From Pseudomonadales bacterium (lineage in GTDB: Bacteria > Pseudomonadota > Gammaproteobacteria > Pseudomonadales > Halieaceae): a stretch of DNA of 64,000 nt. Below are positions 33,496-42,122 of the stretch, piece after piece. Position numbers and translations under genes: made by a program. Numbering within the stretch: the first letter of the stretch is position 1; each line of letters opens with the position of its first letter. The stretch spans positions 1 to 64,000 of the forward strand of contig JACKNU010000001.1 in the NCBI GenBank assembly GCA_024234675.1, read 5' to 3'. The notes beneath the pieces are model-generated. The model was not told the DNA's origin and did not search any database. It worked only from the letters and a program-made list of their open reading frames with translations.

Positions 33496-34003
33496 TTATT
33501 CATCCACCGTGTCAGCCAAAAGGATCGGGATTGGGAACAGCCTTCTACCCGCGATATGTTACAGCAAATGCCATGCCAGTCTGGACTGCGCATTGGCGGA
33601 GCCGTCTTTGCCGGCTGTTCACGCGGTATCTGCAGGGCCTGGTGGGGCCTGCCCCGGGAGTCGTCCCGGGCATCACCCGTGACGGCTCTGTCAATTATGG
33701 CAGGCGCTAGTCATAACTGGCAAAGGCGAGGGGCGGTGAGTCCGTTTGTAAAATCCCGGTTGAACTGCCCGCCATGTCGCTGGGGGAGGCTACGCCCATT
33801 CATGGCGAGATGCGGCTGCTGCGGAGCGGCCGTATTGCTCCGCAGGTTTAGTGAATTTTTCGCATAAAAGGCCCCTTTGCCGGTGATACCCTTTTGGGGC
33901 GCAGGGCTGCATTGCGCATAAGTGTCCCTTCTGCTGTAGTGGTTGGCCCACATGGAGGGCATACCAGAGCCGACCAACCTTCGGGGCTTCTCGGGGCGGG
34001 AAA
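33496..34003. other. 508-bp intergenic region, no gene seen
   Basis: It separates divergent cioA and the FAD oxidoreductase. It holds a perfect 7-bp stem CCCGGGA/TCCCGGG (33653-33659 with 33664-33670) without a U-tract. I see no ORF with coding character and no recognisable RNA gene. Promoters for both flanking genes should lie here, and it is long enough for a small RNA. Confidence 0.4.
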
Positions 34004-35128
34004 ATGCATGATCTTGATATTGCCATAATCGGGGCCGGTTTCGCGGGATTGAATCTTGCCCACGCCGTGGCGGGCCAAGGCATGAAAATCGCGGTCGTTG
34101 ACAAACAGACAGCATGTCCCGATATTTTTCGCGCGGAAAAAATTGAAGCCGCCCAGGCGGAGTTGATGCGCGAGCACGGCACGCTGAACATGCGTTCTCC
34201 CAGGAGCAAGCCGGTTGGAAAAACCCTGAGTTTTGACGGCTCCAGGCTGGTGGTGTGCGATACAGTCGAACAGTACGGGATCTCCTACGCCGATACGGTC
34301 AACTCGATGCGCGCAAAGCTGCCGCCGGATGTGCCGGTCATCCATGCGGCGGCCAGTGAAGTCCGTCCGGGGGACAGGGGCACCATCCTGCTGGATTCGG
34401 GGGAGATCATCAGGGCCAGGCTGGTGGTCATCGCCACGGGAGACGCCATCCAGTTGTGCAAGTCACTGGGTATGCGCAGGGTAACGAAATCCGGCCTGAC
34501 ATCCCTGAGTTTCGGTTTTTATATCGCCAGGCAGGATGGCTCGGATTTCGAATTCAATGGGTTCAACTATTTCCTGGCCGATAATCCCGACAGAATTCAC
34601 TACCTGACCGTTTTTCCAATCGGCACGCGGATGCGGGTAAATCTCTTCACCCGGCTCAGCCCCAGGTCCGGAATTGTTCCCCGGTTGAGAACCAATACTG
34701 TAGAGACGCTTGGTGAATTGTTCCCGGATCTGTTTGCCTACACTGGCGCCATCGAGCTGGAGTCCCAGGTGCAGGTGGTGTCCACAGCCTATTATCGACT
34801 GCGTAATCATCATGTACCCGGTGTGATCGTCATCGGGGACGCGTTCCAAAGCGTCAGCCCGGCCACGGGTTCCGGCCTCAGCAAGGTGTTGACGGATGTC
34901 AGCGTGCTCAGCAACCTGTACCGGGGCAAATGGAAAAACTTGCCGGCCGTCGGGCTGGAGGAAGTAAAGGCATTTTACAGGCATCAAGCCAAGGCGGCGT
35001 GCGACCGCCAGTCCCTGAAGTCCTGGTATTACTCGGATTTCGGGCCGAACTCGACCCGCTCCCTGCTCGGCAGGCTGCAGCGTCGCCTGGATTTCTCGTT
35101 GCAGTTCCCGGCCAACGAGCACACGTGA
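34004..35128 (+). CDS. FAD-dependent oxidoreductase/monooxygenase
   Basis: A 374-residue flavoprotein. The N-terminal Rossmann motif DIAIIGAGFAGLNLAHAVA ends with acidic VVDK for FAD ribose binding, and the second FAD motif is PGVIVIGDAFQSVSPATGSG near residue 270. This is the layout of the p-hydroxybenzoate-hydroxylase/geranylgeranyl-reductase superfamily. No substrate can be assigned. It stands alone between the 508-bp gap and a lipoprotein gene about 100 bp downstream. Confidence 0.8.
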   Translation: MHDLDIAIIGAGFAGLNLAHAVAGQGMKIAVVDKQTACPDIFRAEKIEAAQAELMREHGTLNMRSPRSKPVGKTLSFDGSRLVVCDTVEQYGISYADTVNSMRAKLPPDVPVIHAAASEVRPGDRGTILLDSGEIIRARLVVIATGDAIQLCKSLGMRRVTKSGLTSLSFGFYIARQDGSDFEFNGFNYFLADNPDRIHYLTVFPIGTRMRVNLFTRLSPRSGIVPRLRTNTVETLGELFPDLFAYTGAIELESQVQVVSTAYYRLRNHHVPGVIVIGDAFQSVSPATGSGLSKVLTDVSVLSNLYRGKWKNLPAVGLEEVKAFYRHQAKAACDRQSLKSWYYSDFGPNSTRSLLGRLQRRLDFSLQFPANEHT

Positions 35129-35230
35129 GGCACCGCCCGCCTGGCCCATTGCGGCAACTTGCCTCGACCTGTGAATGGGTGTATACAACTTGGGGCAGCG
35201 GTCCTGCCATAACTACATGGAGAGACAGTA

Positions 35231-35935
35231 ATGATTCAATCCCTGGGCAAGAAAATTCTGGCTTTTCCGCTACTCGCGGGACTGTCCCTGCTGGTTGCCT
35301 GCGCGGCCTCGCAGACGGAGAAACTGGCCAGCAAGGAACAGTTTTCCGGGTACCTCAGCAATTATTCCGACCTGAAGGAGGTGCAGGGCGAGCAGAAGGG
35401 CGTGGAATACCTGCGCTGGATGTCGCCCGAGGTGCAAAGTGGCAAATACACCAAGATACTGCCCAAGGGTGTGAGTTTTTATCCCAAGCTGACTCCCGAG
35501 CAGCAGGCCAGCCGCCAGACCCTCATTGAGATCCGCGATTACTACGATGAAGCGGTCAAGCGCGAATATGCCGCCAAGGGAATTCTGGCCACCGAGCCCG
35601 GCCCCGGCGTGGCCACCGCGGAGTTCGCAATAACCGGTGTTTACATCCAGGCCGAAGGCATGAAGGCTTACGACGTGGTGCCGATTGCTGCGGTCATCAG
35701 CCTCACCGAGGCCGCTACCGGCACTCGCGATCGCATCGTGCAACTGGTCATGGAGGGCAAGTTGACCGACAGCCAGACCGACGCCCTGCTCGCCGATGCG
35801 GTCTACAAAGGGCTGGGCAAGGACCTCCCCAATGACAAGGCCCAGTTGACCCTGGACGATGTGAAGCCGCTGCTGGACGAGTGGGCCGCCAACCTCGCGT
35901 CGACCGCGGCCGCGGTTATCGGCGCGGGCAAGTAA
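35231..35935 (+). CDS. DUF3313-family outer-membrane lipoprotein
   Basis: A 234-residue lipoprotein: signal with lipobox LVAC (Cys about residue 24), then the DUF3313 start (EQFSGYLSNYSDLKEVQ, GVEYLRWMSPEVQSGKY). The middle matches the family (PGVATAEFAITGVYIQAEG, YDVVPIAAVISLTEAATGTR). Function of the family is unknown. A consensus-like GGAGAGA precedes the ATG at 35231. Confidence 0.85.
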   Translation: MIQSLGKKILAFPLLAGLSLLVACAASQTEKLASKEQFSGYLSNYSDLKEVQGEQKGVEYLRWMSPEVQSGKYTKILPKGVSFYPKLTPEQQASRQTLIEIRDYYDEAVKREYAAKGILATEPGPGVATAEFAITGVYIQAEGMKAYDVVPIAAVISLTEAATGTRDRIVQLVMEGKLTDSQTDALLADAVYKGLGKDLPNDKAQLTLDDVKPLLDEWAANLASTAAAVIGAGK

Positions 35936-36006
35936 CACGGTAACCGGTTCCACCGCGGGTCGGCACCACAACAGGGTTAGTTGCCGATGCAACGCTGCAG
36001 CCCGCT

Positions 36007-36468
36007 GTGAGCCTCTCCAGTGCCGGGCACGAGCACTGGATGCGGCGTGCCCTCGAGCTGGCCGACCGGGCGGCTGCCCACCAGGAAGTACCTATCGGCG
36101 CGCTGGTGGTGCGGGAGGGGCAGCTACTGGGGGAAGGCTGGAACCAGGTCATCTCCGCCAGTGATCCCACCGCCCATGCGGAGATCGTCGCCCTGCGGGC
36201 GGCGGCGCGCAGGGTCGGCAACTACCGGCTGCCCGACACCACCGTATACGTCACCCTGGAACCCTGCACCATGTGCGCCGGTGCGCTGGTGCACGCCCGG
36301 GTGGCGCAACTGGTGTTCGCCGCCAGCGAGCCGCGCGCCGGGGTGGTGTGCAGTACCTGCAGCATGCTGGACGAGCCGCGCTTCAATCACCGGGTGCAGT
36401 GGCAGGGCGGGGTGCTGGCGGCCGAGAGCAGTTATCGCCTGCAGGCTTTTTTCCGCGAGCGCCGCTGA
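36007..36468 (+). CDS. tadA: tRNA-specific adenosine deaminase TadA
   Basis: A 153-residue cytidine-deaminase-fold enzyme that converts A34 of tRNA-Arg(ACG) to inosine. The zinc site is clear: DPTAHAEIVALR (His and catalytic Glu) and LEPCTMCAGALVHARV (two Cys). The tRNA-contact stretch FNHRVQWQGGVL near the end is typical. GTG at 36007 is used; the next Met is 12 codons in and would trim the first helix. It converges with mltF, 18 bp apart. Confidence 0.93.
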   Translation: MSLSSAGHEHWMRRALELADRAAAHQEVPIGALVVREGQLLGEGWNQVISASDPTAHAEIVALRAAARRVGNYRLPDTTVYVTLEPCTMCAGALVHARVAQLVFAASEPRAGVVCSTCSMLDEPRFNHRVQWQGGVLAAESSYRLQAFFRERR

Positions 36469-36486
36469 AGCCCGACCCGATCCGCA

Positions 36487-37926
36487 CTAGAGCGCCGACA
36501 GCTTGGTCCCCTGCAGCATCGCCGGCAGGTAATCGTCGATGCGTATTGGCGGCAGGGGTTTGTTGTCGGCGATGTCCTGCCAGTTGAGGATATTCTGGTA
36601 GTGGCGGATGTTGCGCACATAGGTGGCGGCCTCCACGCCACGGGCGTAGCCGTAGCGCGTGTTTTTGTAATGCGCACTCTTCTGCAGCAGCGGCAGCCGT
36701 TCCCGCACGTGTTCCCAGCGATTGGGGTCGCCCCCCTGGCGTTGGGTCAGGACGCGGGCGTCCTCCAGGTGGCCCAGGCCGATGTTGTAGGCAGCCAGCG
36801 CAAACCAGGTGCGGTCCGGCTCCCGGATGCCCTTGGGCAGGCGGCGCCTCAGGTTTTTCAGGTAGCGGGCCCCGCCGCGCAGGCTTTGCAGCGGGTCCAG
36901 GCGATTTTTTATCCCCAGTTCCTTCGCGGTGGGCTGGGTTAGCATCATCATGCCACGCACGCCGGTGGGCGAGGTGGCCAGTGGATCCCAGTGCGACTCC
37001 TGGTAGGCAATGGCCGCGAGCAACTGCCAGTCGAGCTGGTATTCCTCGGCCACCTGCTTGATCAGCTCCTTGTACCGGGGCAGGGTATTGCGCATATTGA
37101 GGTTGAAGGTGTGAGAGCTGATCCGGGAAAAGCCGGTGGTGTGCCCGAACTGCAATTCCTGCAGGCGCTCAAGGGTACCGTCGGCCCGCAACCTCGCGAA
37201 AAAGTCCTCCACGTAGGCCTGCAGGCTGGCGTTATCCGCGCCCGGCTGCAGGTACCAGACCATGTCCTGTTCAACGCCCAGCTTGAAACCCGTTTTTACC
37301 CGCGAATAGAGGCTTTGCTGGGCGTCAAACTCGTTGGAGTCGATGATGGCCAGTTCGGCTTCGCCCGTGTCCAGCATCTCCAGTAACACCATGGTATCGG
37401 CAGTATCGATCTCCTGCCATTCGAGCTGGGGATAACTGGTCTGCTGCAGGCCGCGCAGGAATTCCGCGTGGCTGGAATCGGCCAACACCACCACCTGCCT
37501 GCCCAGCAGGTCATCTATATTCCGCGGCCGATGGTTGCCCGCCACGTAGACCACCTGTGGCTCCAGTTGCAGGTAGGGAATAGTGTAGGGGAACTGCATT
37601 GCCCGCTCGTCCGTCAGGGTGAGGCCGGCGGCTGCCAGGTCGACATCGCCGCGGCGCAGCAACTCGAACAGCTCATTCAGGGAGAAGGCGGTTTTCACCT
37701 TCAGCTCGACTCCCAGTTCCTCGGCCAGCAGCTCCGCCAGCGAGTACTCGAAGCCGGTGGGTCCCTCGCGGCCGGTGAAATAGGTGGTCGGGCTGTTGCG
37801 GGTGGCCACCCTCAGTTCGCCGCTGGAGAGGATGTCATCAAGGGCATCACCGCCCCGGGTACAGGCTGTGAGCCCGCTGAGCAGCACCAGGGCGATGGCA
37901 AGGGTCCGCATGAACATGGCATGCAT
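36487..37926 (-). CDS. mltF: Membrane-bound lytic murein transglycosylase F
   Basis: A 479-residue outer-membrane lipoprotein (lipobox LTAC about residue 22). Residues about 30-265 form a solute-binding-protein-like regulatory domain (ELRVATRNSPTTYFTG, GREGPTGFEYSLAELLAEEL). Residues about 290-450 form a lytic transglycosylase domain with catalytic Glu in LLAAIAYQESHWDPLATSPT. MltF cleaves peptidoglycan to anhydromuropeptides and is regulated allosterically through its N-domain. In many gammaproteobacteria it diverges from purL, as here. Confidence 0.95.
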   Translation of the reverse strand: MHAMFMRTLAIALVLLSGLTACTRGGDALDDILSSGELRVATRNSPTTYFTGREGPTGFEYSLAELLAEELGVELKVKTAFSLNELFELLRRGDVDLAAAGLTLTDERAMQFPYTIPYLQLEPQVVYVAGNHRPRNIDDLLGRQVVVLADSSHAEFLRGLQQTSYPQLEWQEIDTADTMVLLEMLDTGEAELAIIDSNEFDAQQSLYSRVKTGFKLGVEQDMVWYLQPGADNASLQAYVEDFFARLRADGTLERLQELQFGHTTGFSRISSHTFNLNMRNTLPRYKELIKQVAEEYQLDWQLLAAIAYQESHWDPLATSPTGVRGMMMLTQPTAKELGIKNRLDPLQSLRGGARYLKNLRRRLPKGIREPDRTWFALAAYNIGLGHLEDARVLTQRQGGDPNRWEHVRERLPLLQKSAHYKNTRYGYARGVEAATYVRNIRHYQNILNWQDIADNKPLPPIRIDDYLPAMLQGTKLSAL

Positions 37927-37975
37927 TCTAGCCCGATGCCGACGCCAGCCGACACCATTATGTGCTCTTTTGGGT

Positions 37976-38021
37976 CATCGCGGCGCGCTTCGCGATACGC
38001 ATCGCGGCGCGCTTCGCGATA
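37976..38021. repeat. 24-bp tandem repeat (two units), each with an internal stem
   Basis: The 22 bases from 37976 recur exactly from 38000, a 24-bp period. Each unit contains ATCGCG...CGCGAT, able to form a 6-bp stem. The pair lies in the 191-bp gap between divergent mltF and purL, about 100 bp before the purL ATG. Confidence 0.85.
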
Positions 38022-38117
38022 TCGGCGACAAGTTTTCCGTTGCGGCTTAACCGCGGGGTGCCAAATACAGTACAATACCGCCTTCAATTTACCCCTCCAC
38101 CCGGAGCCCTTCCCAGC

Positions 38118-41100
38118 ATGCTGATCCTGCGCGGCGCCCCCGCTTTGTCTGCCTTTCGTCTGGACAAGCTGGCGCAGAAACTCGCCCTCGTACACCCCGA
38201 TATCCAGCTGCGTCACGCTGAATTCGTTCACTTCGCCGAGTTGCAGGGCGAGCTGGGCGAAGCGCAGCTGGCGGTGCTGGAAAGGCTGCTCGAATACGGC
38301 CCCGGCAGCACCCGGGTAGACGCGGCGGAACTGGCGGGTGCCAGCCTGCGGCTGGTGGTGCCCCGCCCGGGTACGATTTCCCCCTGGTCCAGCAAGGCCT
38401 CAGACATCGCCCACAACTGCGGCCTGCAGCAGGTATTGCGACTGGAGCGCGGTATTGCCTGGTATCTGGATCTGCCGGCGGGTCTTGACAGCGCTGGCCA
38501 GGCCCGGGTGGATGCGCTGTTACACGATCGTATGACCGAGGCAGTGCTGGCGGATTTCGAGGAGGCGGGGCAATTGTTCCGCCACGCCTCGCCAGCACCC
38601 CTGGTGGTGGTTGATGTGCTGGGCGGTGGGCGCGAGGCACTGGCGGCGGCTGATCGCTCCCTGGGGCTGGCCCTGGCGGAGGATGAAATCGATTACCTGG
38701 TGGAGAGTTTCACGCGCCTGGGACGCAACCCCAACGATGTCGAACTGATGATGTTCGCGCAGGCTAATTCAGAGCACTGCCGCCACAAGATATTCAACGC
38801 CAGCTGGAGCATCGACGGCCAGCAGCAGGAGCACTCCCTGTTCGCCATGATCCGCAACACCAACGAGTGCGGCGGGGACAATGTGCTGTCGGCCTACTCG
38901 GACAACGCCGCCGTGGTGGCCGGCCATCGCGCCGGGCGCTTCTATCCCGACCCCGAGAGCGGTGAATACCGGTTCTCGCAGGAGAACATTCACCTGCTGA
39001 TGAAGGTGGAGACTCACAACCATCCCACCGCCATCGCGCCCTTTCCCGGCGCCGGTACCGGCGCCGGCGGCGAGATCCGCGACGAGGGCGCGGTGGGGCG
39101 GGGCTCCAAGCCCAAGGTGGGCCTGACCGGTTTTTCCGTCTCCAACCTGCGCATACCGGGCTATACCCAGCCCTGGGAGCTCGATTACGGCAGGCCCGGG
39201 CGCATCGTGTCGGCCCTGGATATCATGGTGGAGGGGCCCCTGGGGGGAGCGGCCTTCAATAACGAATTCGGCCGCCCGAATCTGTGCGGGTATTTTCGCA
39301 CCTTCGAGATGCTGGCCACCGGGCCGGCCGGCGACGAGGTGCGCGGCTATCACAAGCCCATCATGATTGCCGGCGGTTACGGCAATATCCGCGCGGAGCA
39401 CGTGGCCAAGGGCGCTTTTCGGCCAGGCGCCAAACTGATCGTGCTGGGCGGCCCCGCCATGCTCATCGGGCTGGGCGGGGGTGCGGCGTCCTCCATGGCC
39501 AGCGGCCAGAGCTGCGAGGACCTGGATTTCGCCTCGGTGCAGCGCCAGAACCCCGAGATCGAGCGCCGCTGCCAGGAGGTGATCGATCGCTGCTGGCAGC
39601 TGGGCGCACAGAACCCCATCGCGTTTATTCACGATGTGGGGGCCGGCGGGCTGTCCAATGCGCTGCCGGAACTGGTCAAGGACGGCGGTCGCGGCGGGCG
39701 CTTCGAATTGCGCGCCGTGCCCAATGACGAGCCCGGTATGTCGCCGCTGGAAATCTGGTGCAACGAATCCCAGGAACGCTACGTGATGGCGGTGGAGCCC
39801 GAGAACCTGGAGCGTTTCGAGGCGATCTGCCGGCGCGAGCGCTGCCCCTACGCGGTGGTCGGCGAGGCGACCGGGGAGATGCACCTGCAGCTCACTGACC
39901 GGGAATTCGGCAACGCCCCCGTGGACTTGCCCATGTCGGTGCTGTTTGGCAAGCCGCCGCGCATGCATCGCGAGATTCACAGGCAGCCCGTGCGACAACA
40001 GCCGCTGACCCTGGATGTCGGCCTGCAGGAGGCCATGGAGCGGGTTCTGCAGTTGCCGGCCGTCGCCAGCAAGAGCTTCCTGATTACCATCGGTGACCGC
40101 ACGGTCACCGGTATGGTGGCCCGGGACCAGATGGTCGGGCCCTGGCAGGTGCCGGTGGCCGATTGCGCCGTGACCACGGTTTCCTACGATTCCTGTGCCG
40201 GCGAGGCCATGGCCATGGGCGAGCGCACTCCGCTGGCCCTGCTGGATGCCCCGGCCTCGGGCCGCATGGCGATTGCCGAGGCCGTGACCAACATCAGCGC
40301 CGCCGCCATCGCACAGCTCAGCGACATCAAACTCTCGGCCAACTGGATGTGCGCGGCCGGTTACGGCGCCGAGGACGAGGCCCTGTACGATACGGTGCGA
40401 GCGGTGGGCATGGAGTTCTGCCCGGCGCTGGGTATCACCATACCGGTGGGCAAGGACTCCATGTCCATGCGCACCACCTGGCGCGAAGGCGACCAGGACA
40501 AGGCGGTCACCGCGCCCATGTCGCTGATTGTGTCGGCGTTTGCGCCGGTGGTGGATGCACGCCAGTCCGTCACCCCGCAGCTGCAGCCGGAGGAGGCCGC
40601 GGTGTTGTTGCTGCTGGACCTCGGCCGGGGCGCCAACCGCCTGGGCGGCAGCGCCCTGGCCCAGGTCTGGGGCCAGCTGGGGGACGCGGCGCCGGATGTG
40701 GAAAACCCGCAGGACCTGGCGGCGTTTTTCACCCTGGTGCAGGAGTTCCTGCAGGACGGCCTGTTGCTGGCCTATCACGACCGCTCTGACGGGGGCCTGC
40801 TGGTGACCCTGCTGGAAATGGCCTTCGCCGGCCACTGCGGCCTGCAACTGGACCTGGAAGCGCTGCCGGGGCAGCCGCTGGGGCAGCTGTTCAGCGAGGA
40901 GGCCGGCGCGGTAGTGCAGTTGGCTCGGGCCGATGTCGCCGCCTTCAGCGCCCGGGCGGCCGAACTGGGCCTGGCAGACTGCCTGCACCTGCTGGGTGAG
41001 GCGACCAGCGGCGATGTCATTGTCATCCGCAGCGGCGCTACCGACCTGCTGACGGACTCGCGGGCGCGCCTGCAGCAGCTGTGGGCGCGCACCAGCTACG

Positions 41101-42014
41101 AGATACAGTCCCTGCGCGACCACCCCGAATGTGCCCGCCAGGAGTATGAGCGCCTCGCCGCCGCTGATCCGGGCCTGTCGATGGCGCTGAGCTTCGATGC
41201 GCAGGAGGATATCAGTGCACCCTATATCGCCACCGGGGTGCGGCCGCCCGTGGCCATCCTGCGGGAGCAGGGGGTAAACGGGCAGGTGGAGATGGCCGCG
41301 GCCTTCCACCGGGCCGGTTTTGCGACGTTCGATGTGCACATGAGCGACTTGCTCGCCGGACGCCGGGACCTGGCCGGCTTCAGGGGGCTGGTGGCCTGCG
41401 GCGGCTTCTCCTATGGCGACGTGCTGGGTGCCGGGGAGGGCTGGGCCAAGAGCGTGCTGTTCAACCCCGGCTTGCGCGACGCCTTCAGTGAGTTTTTTGC
41501 CCGCCGGGATACGTTTACCCTGGGCGTCTGCAACGGCTGTCAGATGGTCTCCACCCTCAAGGATCTCATTCCCGGGGCCGGGCACTGGCCGCGCTTCGTG
41601 CGCAACCGCTCCGAGCAATTCGAGGCGCGCTATGCCCTGGCCAGGGTGGAGCCCGGCCCCTCCGTGCTGCTGGCGGATATGGCCGGCTCCCACCTGCCCA
41701 TCGCGGTCGCCCACGGCGAGGGGCGTGCGGAGTTCGCTGATGCCGCCGCGCAGTCCGCCTGCGAGGCCAGTGGCGGTGTGGCCCTGCGCTACCTGGAGAA
41801 CGACCTGTCGGTGGCCACCCGCTATCCGGCCAACCCCAACGGTTCGCCGGCGGGTATCACCGGGCTCACCAGTAGCGACGGGCGGGCGACTATCATGATG
41901 CCGCATCCAGAGCGGGTTTTCCGCACCGTGCAGTGCTCCTGGGCGCCGACAGACTGCGGTGAGGACGGCGGCTGGTTGCGCCTGTTTCGCAATGCCCGAC
42001 GCTGGGTGGACTGA
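38118..42014 (+). CDS. purL: Phosphoribosylformylglycinamidine synthase
   Basis: A 1298-residue single-chain PurL (FGAM synthase), step 4 of purine synthesis: FGAR plus glutamine plus ATP to FGAM. The N-terminal PurS-like part is followed by two ATP/FGAR-binding halves (MMFAQANSEHCRHKIFNA, KVETHNHPTAIAPFPGAGTG) and a C-terminal glutaminase with nucleophile Cys in FTLGVCNGCQMVSTL and PHPERVFR near the end. The start at 38118 gives the family N-terminus MLILRGAPALS; a longer open frame upstream runs through the tandem repeat and is not used. Confidence 0.97.
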   Translation: MLILRGAPALSAFRLDKLAQKLALVHPDIQLRHAEFVHFAELQGELGEAQLAVLERLLEYGPGSTRVDAAELAGASLRLVVPRPGTISPWSSKASDIAHNCGLQQVLRLERGIAWYLDLPAGLDSAGQARVDALLHDRMTEAVLADFEEAGQLFRHASPAPLVVVDVLGGGREALAAADRSLGLALAEDEIDYLVESFTRLGRNPNDVELMMFAQANSEHCRHKIFNASWSIDGQQQEHSLFAMIRNTNECGGDNVLSAYSDNAAVVAGHRAGRFYPDPESGEYRFSQENIHLLMKVETHNHPTAIAPFPGAGTGAGGEIRDEGAVGRGSKPKVGLTGFSVSNLRIPGYTQPWELDYGRPGRIVSALDIMVEGPLGGAAFNNEFGRPNLCGYFRTFEMLATGPAGDEVRGYHKPIMIAGGYGNIRAEHVAKGAFRPGAKLIVLGGPAMLIGLGGGAASSMASGQSCEDLDFASVQRQNPEIERRCQEVIDRCWQLGAQNPIAFIHDVGAGGLSNALPELVKDGGRGGRFELRAVPNDEPGMSPLEIWCNESQERYVMAVEPENLERFEAICRRERCPYAVVGEATGEMHLQLTDREFGNAPVDLPMSVLFGKPPRMHREIHRQPVRQQPLTLDVGLQEAMERVLQLPAVASKSFLITIGDRTVTGMVARDQMVGPWQVPVADCAVTTVSYDSCAGEAMAMGERTPLALLDAPASGRMAIAEAVTNISAAAIAQLSDIKLSANWMCAAGYGAEDEALYDTVRAVGMEFCPALGITIPVGKDSMSMRTTWREGDQDKAVTAPMSLIVSAFAPVVDARQSVTPQLQPEEAAVLLLLDLGRGANRLGGSALAQVWGQLGDAAPDVENPQDLAAFFTLVQEFLQDGLLLAYHDRSDGGLLVTLLEMAFAGHCGLQLDLEALPGQPLGQLFSEEAGAVVQLARADVAAFSARAAELGLADCLHLLGEATSGDVIVIRSGATDLLTDSRARLQQLWARTSYEIQSLRDHPECARQEYERLAAADPGLSMALSFDAQEDISAPYIATGVRPPVAILREQGVNGQVEMAAAFHRAGFATFDVHMSDLLAGRRDLAGFRGLVACGGFSYGDVLGAGEGWAKSVLFNPGLRDAFSEFFARRDTFTLGVCNGCQMVSTLKDLIPGAGHWPRFVRNRSEQFEARYALARVEPGPSVLLADMAGSHLPIAVAHGEGRAEFADAAAQSACEASGGVALRYLENDLSVATRYPANPNGSPAGITGLTSSDGRATIMMPHPERVFRTVQCSWAPTDCGEDGGWLRLFRNARRWVD

Positions 42015-42043
42015 GTCCGCTGCAATGAGGCCCGGTCGCAGCC

Positions 42044-42071
42044 TTGTAGCGCCGGGCCGTTCCCTTATAAT
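42044..42071 (+). promoter_or_regulatory. Probable secD promoter
   Basis: TTGTAG (42044-42049) and a perfect TATAAT (42066-42071) are separated by 16 bp. Transcription would begin about 42078, giving a leader of some 45 nt before the secD ATG. Confidence 0.55.
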
Positions 42072-42086
42072 GTCGCACTTTTTAAC

Positions 42087-42106
42087 GGGGACGCAGTCAG
42101 GTCCCC
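42087..42106 (+). promoter_or_regulatory. Leader hairpin before secD
   Basis: A perfect 6-bp stem GGGGAC/GTCCCC (42087-42092 with 42101-42106) with an 8-nt loop lies in the predicted secD leader, 16 nt before the ATG. No strong Shine-Dalgarno is visible, so the hairpin may affect translation initiation. Confidence 0.4.
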
Positions 42107-42122
42107 CTGCCAGAGCAACACT

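Noticed and set aside
33653..33670. The CCCGGGA/TCCCGGG stem as an intrinsic terminator
   Set aside because: No T-run on either strand, and it lies between divergent genes where no terminator is needed.
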